A stretch of 42,552 nt of DNA, from positions 1 to 42,552 of the forward strand of contig NZ_CATNLY010000003.1 in assembly GCF_950100655.1 (NCBI RefSeq), in the 5' to 3' direction. Below are positions 33,288 through 41,456 of the stretch, in pieces. The notes under the pieces were generated by a model that was not told the DNA's origin, made no database searches, and saw nothing but the letters and a program-made list of their open reading frames with translations. Source of the DNA: Pleomorphomonas sp. T1.2MG-36 (lineage in GTDB: Bacteria; Pseudomonadota; Alphaproteobacteria; Rhizobiales; Pleomorphomonadaceae). The position numbers were made by a program, and so were the translations under genes. Every line of letters starts with the position of its first letter. Within the stretch, counting starts at the first letter, position 1.

Positions 33288-33331
33288 CAGGATGAAACTC
33301 GACGCCCCTATCGCGCTCCCTCCCCCTCCCC

Positions 33332-34096
33332 TCATGCCATCACGCGCTCCGCCCCCTCCATCGACGCCACGGCATCCACCCCGGCCGGCAGCCGCATCGG
33401 GCAACTCGGGTCCGTCGCCGCGCGCCACACCGCTTCGGCCACGTCGCCGGCGTGCGTCACCTGATCGGCCGGGTAGGTGCGCCACTCGGCGAACACGCCC
33501 TCGGCGATCTCCGAATAGGCCTCGGGGATGCCGAAGGGCATGTGCTTGCGGTGGTTCTGGCCGAAGGCGGTCTCCGGCGCGCGGCCGGGCAGCACGATGC
33601 GCGCGCGGACGCCGAGCGGCTCCACCTCCAGCGCCAGGCACTCGGTGAAGGCGTTCACCGCCGCCTTGCTGGCGGTGTAGACCGACAGAAGGTGCAGCGG
33701 CGCCGCCGTCACCGTCGACGTCACGTTGACGATGACGCCGGCCTTTCGCTGGCGGAACTGCGGCAGCACCGCCTTGGCCATGGCGATGGTGCCGAGCGTG
33801 TTGGTCTCGAACACCCGGCGCGCCGCCTCCATCGGAATGCCCTCCAGCGCGTTGAGCAGGCCGACGCCGGCATTGTTGACCAGCACGTCGACCGGCCCCG
33901 CCGCCTCAAGACAGGCGGCGATGCTCCCGGCGTCCGTCACGTCGAGCGGCAAGACCTTGAGCCGCTCGGAGGCCGGCAGGATGTCCGCGCGCGGCTCGCG
34001 CATGGTGGCGACGACGCTCCAGCCGCGTTCGAGGAACAGGCGGGCGGTCTCGAGCCCGAAGCCCGAGGAGCAGCCGGTGATCAGAACCGTTGTCAT
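33332..34096 (-). CDS. Short-chain dehydrogenase/reductase
   Basis: This 254-aa classical SDR has cofactor loop TGCSSGFG (residues 7-14), NNAG (about 89-92), a catalytic serine in NVTSTVTAAP and Y-x-x-x-K in YTASKAA (about 155-161). The MREPR segment after the second strand favours NADP(H). The substrate is unknown. It is divergent from an AraC-family regulator with an inverted repeat in the gap, so it is likely under that regulator. Confidence 0.92.
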   Translation of the reverse strand: MTTVLITGCSSGFGLETARLFLERGWSVVATMREPRADILPASERLKVLPLDVTDAGSIAACLEAAGPVDVLVNNAGVGLLNALEGIPMEAARRVFETNTLGTIAMAKAVLPQFRQRKAGVIVNVTSTVTAAPLHLLSVYTASKAAVNAFTECLALEVEPLGVRARIVLPGRAPETAFGQNHRKHMPFGIPEAYSEIAEGVFAEWRTYPADQVTHAGDVAEAVWRAATDPSCPMRLPAGVDAVASMEGAERVMA

Positions 34097-34112
34097 GGGA
34101 TGTCCTTTCGTG

Positions 34113-34139
34113 TTGCGATCGATTGAGAATAGATCGCAA
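34113..34139. promoter_or_regulatory. Inverted repeat between SDR and AraC genes
   Basis: TTGCGATC-N11-GATCGCAA with perfect 8-bp arms, 17 bp from the SDR start. Candidate operator for the divergent pair. Confidence 0.6.
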
Positions 34140-34192
34140 AGTCGGGACGTGCTACGATGCATAGTCCGCATTTCTTTTGCAGAAGTCCCGAT

Positions 34193-35092
34193 ATGACCGA
34201 CCCCCTCGCCGAAGTCGTCACCCTGTTGCAGCCCAGTGCCTCCTTCTCCAAGCTGGCCAGCACCGCCGGTCCCTGGCGCGTGACGCGTTCGGATGCCGGC
34301 CGCCCCTTCTACTGCGCCATGCTGGAGGGCCGCTGCCGCCTCGTCGTCGACGATCGGCCGCCGATCGTTCTCGAACCGGGCGATTTCCTGCTGCTGCCCT
34401 CGGCCAACGATTTCAGCATGTCCAGCCTCGAACCGCCGCCGGAGGGCGAGCCGACCCCGCACCTGGAAGTGGGCCCGCGCCACTACCGGCATGGGCGACC
34501 GGACGGGCCGGCCGACGCGCGCATGGCGGTCGGCTATTGCGCCTTCGGCTCGCCCGACGCCGCGCTGCTGCTGTCGCTGCTGCCGAGCCTCATCCATGTG
34601 CGCGGCCAGCCCCGGCTCGCCACCCTGGTGGAGATGGTCGACGAGGAGGCCCGCGCCGACCGCCCGGCCCGCGACGTCATCCTCGCCCACCTTCTGCAGA
34701 TCATGCTGATCGAGGCGCTGCGCGCCGACAGCGGCGCCGCCGCCCGGCCCGGCCTGATCCGCGGCCTCGCCGACGAACGCCTCGCCGTCGCCCTCCGCCG
34801 CATGCACGAGGCGCCGACGCGGCCGTGGACGGTGCCCGAGCTTGCCCGCGAGGCCGGCCTCTCGCGCACCGTGTTCTTCGAGCGCTTCCGCCGCGTCGTC
34901 GGCCTCACGCCCATGGACTACCTGCTGGCCTGGCGCATGGCGCTCGCCAAGGACCTGCTGCGCCGGGGCACGGCCGGCATCGCCGAAGTGGCCGAACGCA
35001 CCGGCTACGCCTCCGCCAGCACCTTCACCATCGCCTTCTCAAGGCACGTGGGGGTGCCGCCGGCCCGGTATGCGCGCGGCGCGGCGGCCTAA
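34193..35092 (+). CDS. AraC-family regulator, cupin_6 N-terminus
   Basis: This 299-aa protein has an N-terminal cupin-type sensor (residues 1-180: FYCAMLEGRCRLVVDD, LEPGDFLLLPSAND) and a C-terminal AraC DNA-binding domain (about 205-295: WTVPELAREAGLSRTVFFERF, GIAEVAERTGYASASTFTIAF). It is likely an activator of the divergent SDR gene. ATG 34193 is preferred; an upstream in-frame ATG at 34157 adds 12 unlikely residues. The stop overlaps the convergent small gene by four bases. Confidence 0.9.
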   Translation: MTDPLAEVVTLLQPSASFSKLASTAGPWRVTRSDAGRPFYCAMLEGRCRLVVDDRPPIVLEPGDFLLLPSANDFSMSSLEPPPEGEPTPHLEVGPRHYRHGRPDGPADARMAVGYCAFGSPDAALLLSLLPSLIHVRGQPRLATLVEMVDEEARADRPARDVILAHLLQIMLIEALRADSGAAARPGLIRGLADERLAVALRRMHEAPTRPWTVPELAREAGLSRTVFFERFRRVVGLTPMDYLLAWRMALAKDLLRRGTAGIAEVAERTGYASASTFTIAFSRHVGVPPARYARGAAA

Positions 35093-35394
35093 TCCACATA
35101 CACCAATGTGTAGACGTAGGATTTCGAGCCTTTCCGGCTGACCCAGTCGCCTTCCGGGGGATGGTCGGCTTGCTGGTGGGGAAGCGTGTTCCACGACCGT
35201 CCCAGGCATGTGTCGCTGGCGTCATCCCAGGCGACCCAGCCCCAGTCCGGGCGATGGACGATCCACAGGTCCTGGTCCTGCCGCCTGTAGGCAACGGACC
35301 CGTCGCCAAGCCGTTCGTGCACGAAGGTGTAGACGAGATCGTCACTCTGGCGCCGCAGCTCAAATCGCGTCCGACTGCCGATTGTCCCGACCAT
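35089..35394 (-). CDS. Hypothetical protein, 101 aa
   Basis: MVGTIGSRTRFELRRQSDDL opens a compact, tryptophan-rich, beta-looking protein (DLWIVHRPDWGWVAWDD). No signal peptide or known family. GGGAGG lies six bases before the ATG. It converges with the AraC gene, overlapping by four bases. Confidence 0.6.
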   Translation of the reverse strand: MVGTIGSRTRFELRRQSDDLVYTFVHERLGDGSVAYRRQDQDLWIVHRPDWGWVAWDDASDTCLGRSWNTLPHQQADHPPEGDWVSRKGSKSYVYTLVYVD

Positions 35395-35529
35395 CACCCG
35401 CCTCCCCGGCCTCACGGCGCATCATTCCACAACCGAATCCGAACGGAAATCCGACCATGCGCTTAACCGCCACGGCGCCAGTGGCCGCGACGATGCTATG
35501 CTGCCGCCGCAAGCAACGGAGGATCGCCC

Positions 35530-35934
35530 ATGACCGACCAGCCGACGCCCTCCGCCCTCATCGACCTGAAGCTCGAAAGCCTCGGCGACTGGCGGGCCGA
35601 AACGCTGAAGCGCATCCGCGCCCTGATCCACGAGGCCGACCCCGACGTGGTCGAAGCCGTGAAATGGATCAAACCCTCCAACCCCCAAGGCGTCCCCACC
35701 TGGGAACACGCCGGCATCCTCTGCACCGGCGAGACCTACAAGGCGTACGTCAAACTCACCTTCGCCCACGGCGCCGCCTTGGAAGACCCAGCGGGCCTCT
35801 TCAACGCCGGGCTTGGCGGGGGGATGCGGCGCGCGATCGATATCCGGGAGGGGGAGATGGTGGATGAGGAGGCGTTCAGGGAGTTGGTAAGGGCGGCGGT
35901 GGGGTGGAATGTGGGGAAGCAGGCGAGGAGGTAG
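35530..35934 (+). CDS. DUF1801 family protein
   Basis: This 134-aa protein has LKRIRALIHEADPDVVEAVKWIKPS and YKAYVKLTFAHGAALEDPAGLFNAG, the signature of the DUF1801/YdhG-like family. The same fold occurs in frataxin-like proteins; the function of single-domain members is unknown. The ATG is preceded by ACGGAGGATCGCCC, a good ribosome-binding site. Monocistronic. Confidence 0.85.
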   Translation: MTDQPTPSALIDLKLESLGDWRAETLKRIRALIHEADPDVVEAVKWIKPSNPQGVPTWEHAGILCTGETYKAYVKLTFAHGAALEDPAGLFNAGLGGGMRRAIDIREGEMVDEEAFRELVRAAVGWNVGKQARR

Positions 35935-36122
35935 GCCGACGTTGCAGCGATGGCGGCAGGTAGCGGCGTCGGCATAAGCCGGAAGAACTGTTTACTCGCC
36001 TAGCCTACAGCGCTAGCGAAGAATATGTTGCCGCAAGGAAGCCGGCTTCGCTGAAGTCACGCAACCCGTCCGCCATCTTTACTTCGTTATTCACCTAATT
36101 CTCCATCCCAGGGAGACATGCC

Positions 36123-36626
36123 TTGGTCGCTGCATCCACTCTTCTCGGTGCCGCTGGCGAGCATTACGTGATGTCGCTGTTGCTGCGTCACGGTTTCATC
36201 GCCGCGTTGGCGCCTGTCGGTGTGCCCAACTGCGATATCGTGGTGACGGACGACATAGGCGACCGGCTCTGCGCCGTGCAGGTCAAGACACGAGTCGATA
36301 AGGGCAGCGACGGCGGCTGGCACATGAGCAAAAAGCACGAGTCGATAAGCTCCCCAAGACTATTCTATTGCTTTCTCGATTTCGGGGCATCCCTGACAGC
36401 CCCGCCAGCGTGTTTCGTTGTGCCAAGCGAAGTGGTCGCCGATGTGATCAGCCGATCGCACCAAGCTTGGCTGAAAACTCCTGGAGCAAAGGGGCAAGAG
36501 CGCAACGACACTGATTTTCGTCGCTTCCTGCCTGACTTCGAACGCCAGGGGCTGATGATCGGCTGCGGCCCGGGCTGGCTTGAGCCATATCGCGAGGCGT
36601 GGCAGACCCTTGCTGGGCGGACATAG
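36123..36626 (+). CDS. PD-(D/E)XK nuclease-like protein (DUF4365-like)
   Basis: This 167-aa protein has the core layout of PD-(D/E)XK nucleases: E in LLGAAGEHYVMSLL (E13), D in VPNCDIVVTD (D38), then CAVQVKTR with Q in the position of the second acid (Q53-V-K55), a substitution also seen in some active and inactive family members. The start is TTG with GGGAG seven bases upstream; an ATG at 36118 is in a different frame. It lies at the left of a small defence-like cluster and could be a resolvase-like or restriction-like enzyme. Confidence 0.6.
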   Translation: MVAASTLLGAAGEHYVMSLLLRHGFIAALAPVGVPNCDIVVTDDIGDRLCAVQVKTRVDKGSDGGWHMSKKHESISSPRLFYCFLDFGASLTAPPACFVVPSEVVADVISRSHQAWLKTPGAKGQERNDTDFRRFLPDFERQGLMIGCGPGWLEPYREAWQTLAGRT

Positions 36627-36740
36627 GACCACTCGCATAGCCCCGAACCAATAAAGACCGCCCGCAGCAAGACCGCCCCCTTTCAGTCATTGCAGTCATG
36701 CCGCTTCCGCACTGCATCTCGAAGATCAGGAGATCTCGTC

Positions 36741-37187
36741 ATGACCCGCCATGACGTCCGGTTCGCCGGGCTTTCGACCCTGGATCGCCAGACCGTATCC
36801 CCCCTGCCGAAACGCGGAGAGGGAGACCGGGTGGAGCTGCACGTCCGCCGTCGTAGCGGGCGCAGCGAAACGCTGGCGCTGCCGGCCGCCGCCGCCGACG
36901 CGGTGGAGACGTTGATCGACCGCTTGCTGAGTGGCGAGCGCGTGGCGGTCCTCACCGAGGATCAGGAGCTGAGCCCGACCGAAGCCTCCGCCATTCTCGG
37001 CATATCGCGGCCGCTCGTCGTGCTGCGCATGGATCGCGGCGACCTGCCGTTTCGCTACGTCGGCAAGCACCGCCGCGCCCGGTTGAAGGACGTGCTCGCG
37101 CTGAAGACGCAGCTCGACACCCGGCAGAAGGCCATGGACGCCCTTGCCGAAGACACGGAGGACCTTACCGTCAACCATGGCCTCTGA
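36741..37187 (+). CDS. Excisionase-type HTH antitoxin
   Basis: This 148-aa protein has a helix-turn-helix of the excisionase/MerR type, LSPTEASAILGISRPLVVLRMDRGDLPFRYVGKHRRARLKDVLAL (about residues 86-130), as found in antitoxins paired with PIN-domain toxins. ATG 36741 has GGAG upstream. Its 3' end overlaps, by 11 bases, the start of what was the PIN toxin gene, now only a fragment. It could still repress its promoter or protect against related toxins. Confidence 0.75.
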   Translation: MTRHDVRFAGLSTLDRQTVSPLPKRGEGDRVELHVRRRSGRSETLALPAAAADAVETLIDRLLSGERVAVLTEDQELSPTEASAILGISRPLVVLRMDRGDLPFRYVGKHRRARLKDVLALKTQLDTRQKAMDALAEDTEDLTVNHGL

Positions 37188-37266
37188 ACCGCCGGTCGCG
37201 GTCTACAAGCCATCGATCGCCATCGCGCGGCTGTCGCTCAGTATCGCCTGTGGGTTCGCAATATGA
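37177..37266 (+). pseudogene. Remnant of a PIN-domain toxin gene
   Basis: The ATG at 37177 overlaps the antitoxin's 3' end as toxin genes of this type do. The product opens MASEPPVAVY, where PIN toxins of this family continue with a D-A-C-V-L-Y-type catalytic strand, but here it turns to KPSIAIARLS and stops after 29 codons. The catalytic Asp and all later residues are missing. The break lies beside the convergent Abi-like gene, which overlaps its end, so arrival of that gene probably replaced the toxin. Confidence 0.6.
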
Positions 37267-38308
37267 CTCCGACAGGCGCCCCATCCTCCGGATTCACGGC
37301 GACGACGACACGGGTCTTCGGTTCTTTCAGTGTTTTGACGGCATCAAGGAACGACGTCCCCGCCGGCATTGGCCGAAAGCCATCGGTGATCGCAGGATCG
37401 TTCAAGATGTCCTCGACGGCGTGGTCGTTCAGGTCGATCAATCCGCCCGTTTCCTGGGCCTTGGTCGTCATGTAAAGCGCAAGCTGCTGATGCGTGAACG
37501 CCCCGACAACGCTGCCCTTCTCCATGCAAATGAATGCTGCGTTTGCTTGCGTCTCTTCTCTCGCAAGGTGAACCAGCTTCGATGTCGGCTCGACGATTTC
37601 GAACCTTGGATCGGCCCTGCTCGCCAACGTGACAGGCGCGGATCCCGCCAGATTCGGCCGGGTGCGCATCGCGACGCTTACGGTTGAATGATGCCGCATC
37701 CAATCGGCCGTGACTTGGCAGCGCAGTTCCACCAGTTTGATGATTTTCGAATGCAGGTCGGGGACGTTCATGTCCAGAATGGGCTCATGATGCGCGACCC
37801 TGTTTCGGAAACGGTTGATCTCTTTCACAAGCAACTGGATTTCACGTCGCCCCTCGCCGTGGGCAAGACCTGGGAAGGCGATATTGGCCTTTGTTCGCCA
37901 AAGATCCGCGTAATCGTTGCGAAACAGATTGGACCAGAAATCGAAGGTAAGCTCCGCGATCACTTTGCCGCGCGCAGTTGACTGAGCTCGTTTCACTGCC
38001 TTGTCCAGGGCATCCAAGCTTTCCTGCGTCAGGACCGTATTGCGAAACTTTGCATCCTGATGCCAGGCATCCCCAAAGAGCTGAAGCAGAACGCCATCCA
38101 CCGCGTTGCGCAAGGTCACTTCCGCAACGCTCAGGGGGAACAGGAACGCTTTCGCCAGCCTTGCGTTATAGAGGTACAGAGCGAAAGCGAAGGCTTCATT
38201 TCCGCTGGCTTTCGCAAGGTAGGTTGCGAACCTTGGCTCAGAAATCGACGCCTTGAGTGAAGCAATCGCCGCCGCATCGTAAGGGTATGGAACTTGACTT
38301 TCGGCCAT
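37238..38308 (-). CDS. Abi-like HEPN protein with a C-terminal CBS-like region
   Basis: This 356-aa protein's first 215 residues resemble the Abi_2/AbiD-F abortive-infection family (LYLYNARLAKAFLFPLSVAE, LTFDFWSNLF), including the HEPN RNase motif R168-N-R-V-A-H173 in RFRNRVAHHEP. Residues about 245-354 look like a CBS-type module (VGAFTHQQLALYM, ILNDPAI, PMPAGTSFLDAVKTL, VVVAVNPEDGAPVGVIL), which usually binds adenine nucleotides. The protein could be an RNase that triggers dormancy on phage infection under nucleotide control. The CBS assignment is by eye. Confidence 0.75.
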   Translation of the reverse strand: MAESQVPYPYDAAAIASLKASISEPRFATYLAKASGNEAFAFALYLYNARLAKAFLFPLSVAEVTLRNAVDGVLLQLFGDAWHQDAKFRNTVLTQESLDALDKAVKRAQSTARGKVIAELTFDFWSNLFRNDYADLWRTKANIAFPGLAHGEGRREIQLLVKEINRFRNRVAHHEPILDMNVPDLHSKIIKLVELRCQVTADWMRHHSTVSVAMRTRPNLAGSAPVTLASRADPRFEIVEPTSKLVHLAREETQANAAFICMEKGSVVGAFTHQQLALYMTTKAQETGGLIDLNDHAVEDILNDPAITDGFRPMPAGTSFLDAVKTLKEPKTRVVVAVNPEDGAPVGVILRTHRRY

Positions 38309-38386
38309 CGCGCCGGTACATATCCTTCAGAGCAGTCGAACTGGCCCCACTGGCTTTTGCTATGCGCCGTCGACATCAGATTAGAG

Positions 38387-38420
38387 CACCAGGTCGGGCG
38401 AGCCCCACCTGGTGTTTTTC
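38387..38420 (+). terminator. Orphan intrinsic terminator
   Basis: CACCAGGT (38387-38394) pairs with ACCTGGTG (38407-38414), followed by TTTTTCTTT. It points along the plus strand, but no intact plus-strand gene precedes it (the Abi gene is on the minus strand). It may be what is left of the lost toxin operon or end an unseen RNA. The rest of 38309-38635 shows no gene. Confidence 0.65.
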
Positions 38421-38635
38421 TTTGTGACGTCAGAACCTCCTGATTTCAACCGTTTTGTCTCTCAACCCTCGATAAACCTTTGCGTATCGTCCTCGTGGGC
38501 GCTTACGCCCCTCACCCTCGTTCCGTTTGATCTGGCCGCATCCCGCTCAAGCGGGTTTCGGCCTGACCGGCCCGTGCCCGGTCGGGTGCTTCCGCCAGGT
38601 TCCGCCCGAAAGGTCGAAACCCGGCGGAACCGGGA

Positions 38636-39199
38636 TCACAACCTCACCCGGTAATGGATCTTCATCTGCCTCGGGCTGTCCGACGGGTGCGGCCCCACGT
38701 GGTAGACCTTGCCGCCCACCCTCTCGATGACCAGCCTTGAGGCCATGTTCTCCGGATTGCAGAGGATGTGGAGCGTCTTCAGGCGCTTGGTTCCGGCGAA
38801 CTCCATCAGCGCCCTGAGCGCGGCGGTCGCGTAGCCCTTGCCCTGTTTCCACGGCACCACGGAGAAGCCGATGTGGCCGGGAATGCCGGCCGGCACGGCG
38901 CCGGTGGCGGGTATGTAGCGGAGGTCCGCCTTGCTGGCGAACGCGCCGTCGGAAATCCAGAAGGCGTGGTTGACCAACGCCGTCGGTGAAGGGTTTCGCG
39001 CCGGGGCGGGGTCGTTCAGGAGCCTGTCGAGATAGCCGGCCCGGTTGGCCCTCAGCGCCTCGAGTTCCGCCGCGACATAGGCGGCGTTACCCGTGCGCCT
39101 CGGGTCGGGCGACCAGCCTCTTTCGAGAGCGTCCTCATAGCCGCCGAGCGCGTCAAGCGTCGGCGCCACCAGAACCGGGGTTGTCGCCAAGGTGGTCAT
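38636..39199 (-). CDS. GNAT-family N-acetyltransferase
   Basis: This 187-aa protein has the acetyl-CoA loop HIGFSVVPWKQGKGYATAAL (about residues 123-142) followed by LHILCNPENMASRLVIERVGG, typical of RimJ/RimL-like GNATs with an N-terminal extension (YLDRLLNDPAPARNPSP). The substrate is unknown. Start 39199 has GAGGA seven bases upstream. Confidence 0.85.
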   Translation of the reverse strand: MTTLATTPVLVAPTLDALGGYEDALERGWSPDPRRTGNAAYVAAELEALRANRAGYLDRLLNDPAPARNPSPTALVNHAFWISDGAFASKADLRYIPATGAVPAGIPGHIGFSVVPWKQGKGYATAALRALMEFAGTKRLKTLHILCNPENMASRLVIERVGGKVYHVGPHPSDSPRQMKIHYRVRL

Positions 39200-39342
39200 T
39201 GCGACGGGTCCTCTTTGCCACAGCAAATATGATTGTATCTAAACCAACTATGCAAACCTGGGCTTGTCTGCTTCATAGGTATCGGCCGAGAGGGAGTCGG
39301 CGGATATGGCGATGGCGGGGATCGCATTCGGGGGGATTTTTC

Positions 39343-39735
39343 GTGGCTAAACTCGGCTTCACCGGCCTCGCATTGGCCGGCTGTCTCGCGCTGGCGTCGT
39401 GCAACTCGACGGGCGGGTTACGCCTTCCGTCCGCCTTCGATTATCCGGAAGCCAACGCATACGTCGATTGCATGGTGGCTCAAACCAGAAAGCGGACTTT
39501 GGCCAAGGGACGGCAGTTGAAGAACGACGACGTGCTTGACCTAAGCGTCGGCGGCTGGACGGCATGCCAGCCGATCGAGAACACGTTCAGGTCGAAAGCC
39601 AGGGCCAGCGGCCTGTCCGACAACAACATGACCAATGTGATTGTGGAGCTGCGAACCAAGGCTGGGGACCGCGCCTTGGACGAGTTCCTTCGCATTCGTC
39701 TGGCGCAGCTCAAGGCTGAGGGCAAGATCCGTTGA
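39343..39735 (+). CDS. Small putative lipoprotein (paralogue A)
   Basis: This 130-aa protein has a GTG start after GGGGGG. The signal is VAKLGFTGLALAGCLALASC, and the lipobox LASC at residues 17-20 predicts lipidation. The mature part, FDYPEANAYVDCMVAQTRKR...WTACQPIENTFR, has two cysteines. It is followed 60 bp later by a second gene of exactly the same length that starts with the same residues, so the two are a tandem duplication. Function unknown. Confidence 0.7.
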   Translation: MAKLGFTGLALAGCLALASCNSTGGLRLPSAFDYPEANAYVDCMVAQTRKRTLAKGRQLKNDDVLDLSVGGWTACQPIENTFRSKARASGLSDNNMTNVIVELRTKAGDRALDEFLRIRLAQLKAEGKIR

Positions 39736-39795
39736 TGCGAGGCCGTGCGCCACGGCAGCTGCGGCGACCGTGAGGATCATTTCGGAGGGAATCTC

Positions 39796-40188
39796 GTGGC
39801 TAAACTCGGCTTCACCGACCTTACGTTGGCCGGCTGCTTCACAATCGCGTTGTGCGTTACGTCGCCCGGAACCGCGTTGGCGTCCGCCTTCAAATATCCG
39901 GAAGCCCAGACCTACGTGGATTGTGCCGTCGACCACGCGCGAAAGCGGGCTTTTGACAATCCGCAATGGTTCAAGAACGACGATCTCGACGTGCCGATCA
40001 GTGGCGGCGAAAGCGACTGTGAGGCGGAGCAAGTGCTCTTCCAGATACGCGCGAGAGCGGATGACGTGCACTTCCACGAGATCGCGGCCTTTCTGTCGGA
40101 GCTTCACGACAGGGTCTGGCGCCTCGCCTGGGACGAGGTCGTTCGCGTCCGCCAGGAGCGGCTGAAGGCCATGGGGGCGATCCGCTGA
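39796..40188 (+). CDS. Small secreted protein (paralogue B of the tandem pair)
   Basis: This 130-aa protein has a GTG start after GGAGGG. It shares VAKLGFT...LAGC, FKYPEAQTYVDC, ARKR, KNDD and a closing RLKAMGAIR with paralogue A. It has lost the second lipobox and instead shows a signal-peptidase I-like end (GTALA|SA), so one copy is predicted to be membrane-anchored and the other soluble in the periplasm. Confidence 0.7.
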   Translation: MAKLGFTDLTLAGCFTIALCVTSPGTALASAFKYPEAQTYVDCAVDHARKRAFDNPQWFKNDDLDVPISGGESDCEAEQVLFQIRARADDVHFHEIAAFLSELHDRVWRLAWDEVVRVRQERLKAMGAIR

Positions 40189-40249
40189 CGCGCCGAAAGC
40201 AGCCACAACGCAGCCGACTTTCGCCCCGTCGCAAACCCTTCCCGCCCCA

Positions 40250-40275
40250 GACGCTGAACCGAAGGTTTCAGCGTC
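40250..40275. terminator. Hairpin between convergent genes
   Basis: GACGCTGAA (40250-40258) pairs with TTCAGCGTC (40267-40275), with an inner CC/GG extension. It overlaps the stop codon of the epoxide hydrolase gene and follows paralogue B, so it could serve both strands. No T-run. Confidence 0.55.
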
Positions 40276-41269
40276 ACAGGAATGAAAACAGTCGCCCCTC
40301 GACATCGCCGAGGAAGGCGAGCAGTGCCTCGGTCACGTCCTCCGGCCGCTCCTGTTGCAGCCAGTGGCCGGCGTCGGGGATCACATGGGATCCGCGAAGG
40401 TCGGGCACCAGCTCGGGCATGGCGGCGATGATCTCGGCCATGCCTGGGATGGAAAGGCCCGTGTCGCGCTCGCCGATCAGGAACAGCGCCGGCACGCCCA
40501 CCCTGGCGCCGGCCATCGCTTGCTGAAGCTCGAAGTTGCGGTCGAGATTGCGATAGTAGTTGAGCGCGCCGGTGAAGCCGCTGGCCGCGAAGGCCGCCGC
40601 CATCCGGTCGAGCTCGGCCTCGGGCAGCCAGGCGGGCAGCGCGGGCGGCGCGGGCAGGTCGGCGAGAAGGCCCACGCCCCGCCGCACCATGCCGAAGGGG
40701 TTGGGCGTGCCGTCGCCCGGAAGGCGCGGTCCGGCCTCGCCGCTCGCCGCGTTTAGGATCTTGAGAAGCGTCAGGCGCGGGTCGCGGGCGAACTCGGCGT
40801 CGGCCAGCCCCGGCTCGTTGAAATAGAGCGTGTAGAACAGCGCCTCCCCGCTCCTCGGAAAGATCCGCGACGGCGGCAGCGGCGGCAGGCCCATCATCGG
40901 CACGCCCAGCGCCGCCACGGCGCGGAAGCGGTCGGGCCGCATCAGGGCCGCCTGCCAGGCGACGGTGGCGCCCCAGTCGTGGCCGACGATCACCGCCCGG
41001 TCCTCGCCGAGCGCGTCCATCAGCGCCACCATGTCGCCGACGGCGTGCACCACGGTGTACTGGTCCGTCCCCTCAGGCGCGTGGCTGCCGCCATAGCCGC
41101 GCATGTCGGGCGCCACCGCCCGATAGCCGGCCGAAGCCAGCGCCGCCACCTGATGACGCCATGCACGCCCCGTCTCGGGAAAGCCGTGGCAGAGCAGCAC
41201 CAACGGCCCCTCGCCGGCCTCGAGGAAGTGCATGGCGATGGTCCGCGTGTCGATCAGCGTCTCGCGCAT
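40274..41269 (-). CDS. Epoxide-hydrolase-type alpha/beta hydrolase
   Basis: This 331-aa protein has oxyanion motif HGFPE (28-32), nucleophile D98 in GHDWGAT, the cap region with YRNLDRNFE, and catalytic His302 in PDAGHWLQQERP, which together define soluble epoxide hydrolases (haloalkane dehalogenases lack HGFPE). It would open epoxides to diols in the cytoplasm. ATG 41269 has AAGGAG upstream. An inverted repeat 20 bp upstream and the divergent Rrf2 gene suggest regulation by the latter. Confidence 0.9.
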   Translation of the reverse strand: MRETLIDTRTIAMHFLEAGEGPLVLLCHGFPETGRAWRHQVAALASAGYRAVAPDMRGYGGSHAPEGTDQYTVVHAVGDMVALMDALGEDRAVIVGHDWGATVAWQAALMRPDRFRAVAALGVPMMGLPPLPPSRIFPRSGEALFYTLYFNEPGLADAEFARDPRLTLLKILNAASGEAGPRLPGDGTPNPFGMVRRGVGLLADLPAPPALPAWLPEAELDRMAAAFAASGFTGALNYYRNLDRNFELQQAMAGARVGVPALFLIGERDTGLSIPGMAEIIAAMPELVPDLRGSHVIPDAGHWLQQERPEDVTEALLAFLGDVEGRLFSFL

Positions 41270-41288
41270 GATGGGACTCCTTCCGTTG

Positions 41289-41307
41289 CGTAACAAATGG
41301 TGTTACG
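41289..41307. promoter_or_regulatory. Candidate Rrf2 operator
   Basis: CGTAACA-AATGG-TGTTACG: perfect 7-bp arms and a 5-bp spacer, directly upstream of the epoxide hydrolase start. Confidence 0.65.
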
Positions 41308-41330
41308 GAAAGCGACCGCTGTCAATATGG

Positions 41331-41420
41331 AGCGGTTCCAGCAAAAGTGGGAACCGGTTTTGCGTCCGGAACTGCGTCTTAACAAAGAGATAGAGCTTTC
41401 CCGGTGAAACCGGAAAAGCT
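41331..41420. repeat. Rhizobial-type intergenic palindrome with second hairpin
   Basis: Two hairpins lie in tandem. The first is GGTTCCAGCAAAAGTGGGAA followed by CCGGTTTTGC. The second is AGCTTTCCCGGT-GAA-ACCGGAAAAGCT (41394-41420, one mismatch). The first also occurs at 23592, and its core is inside the array at 8565. It resembles the common intergenic mosaic repeats of Rhizobiales. Confidence 0.75.
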
Positions 41421-41456
41421 ATGACGTAACCTCAATTGTTGCGGAAAGGACCGTGG

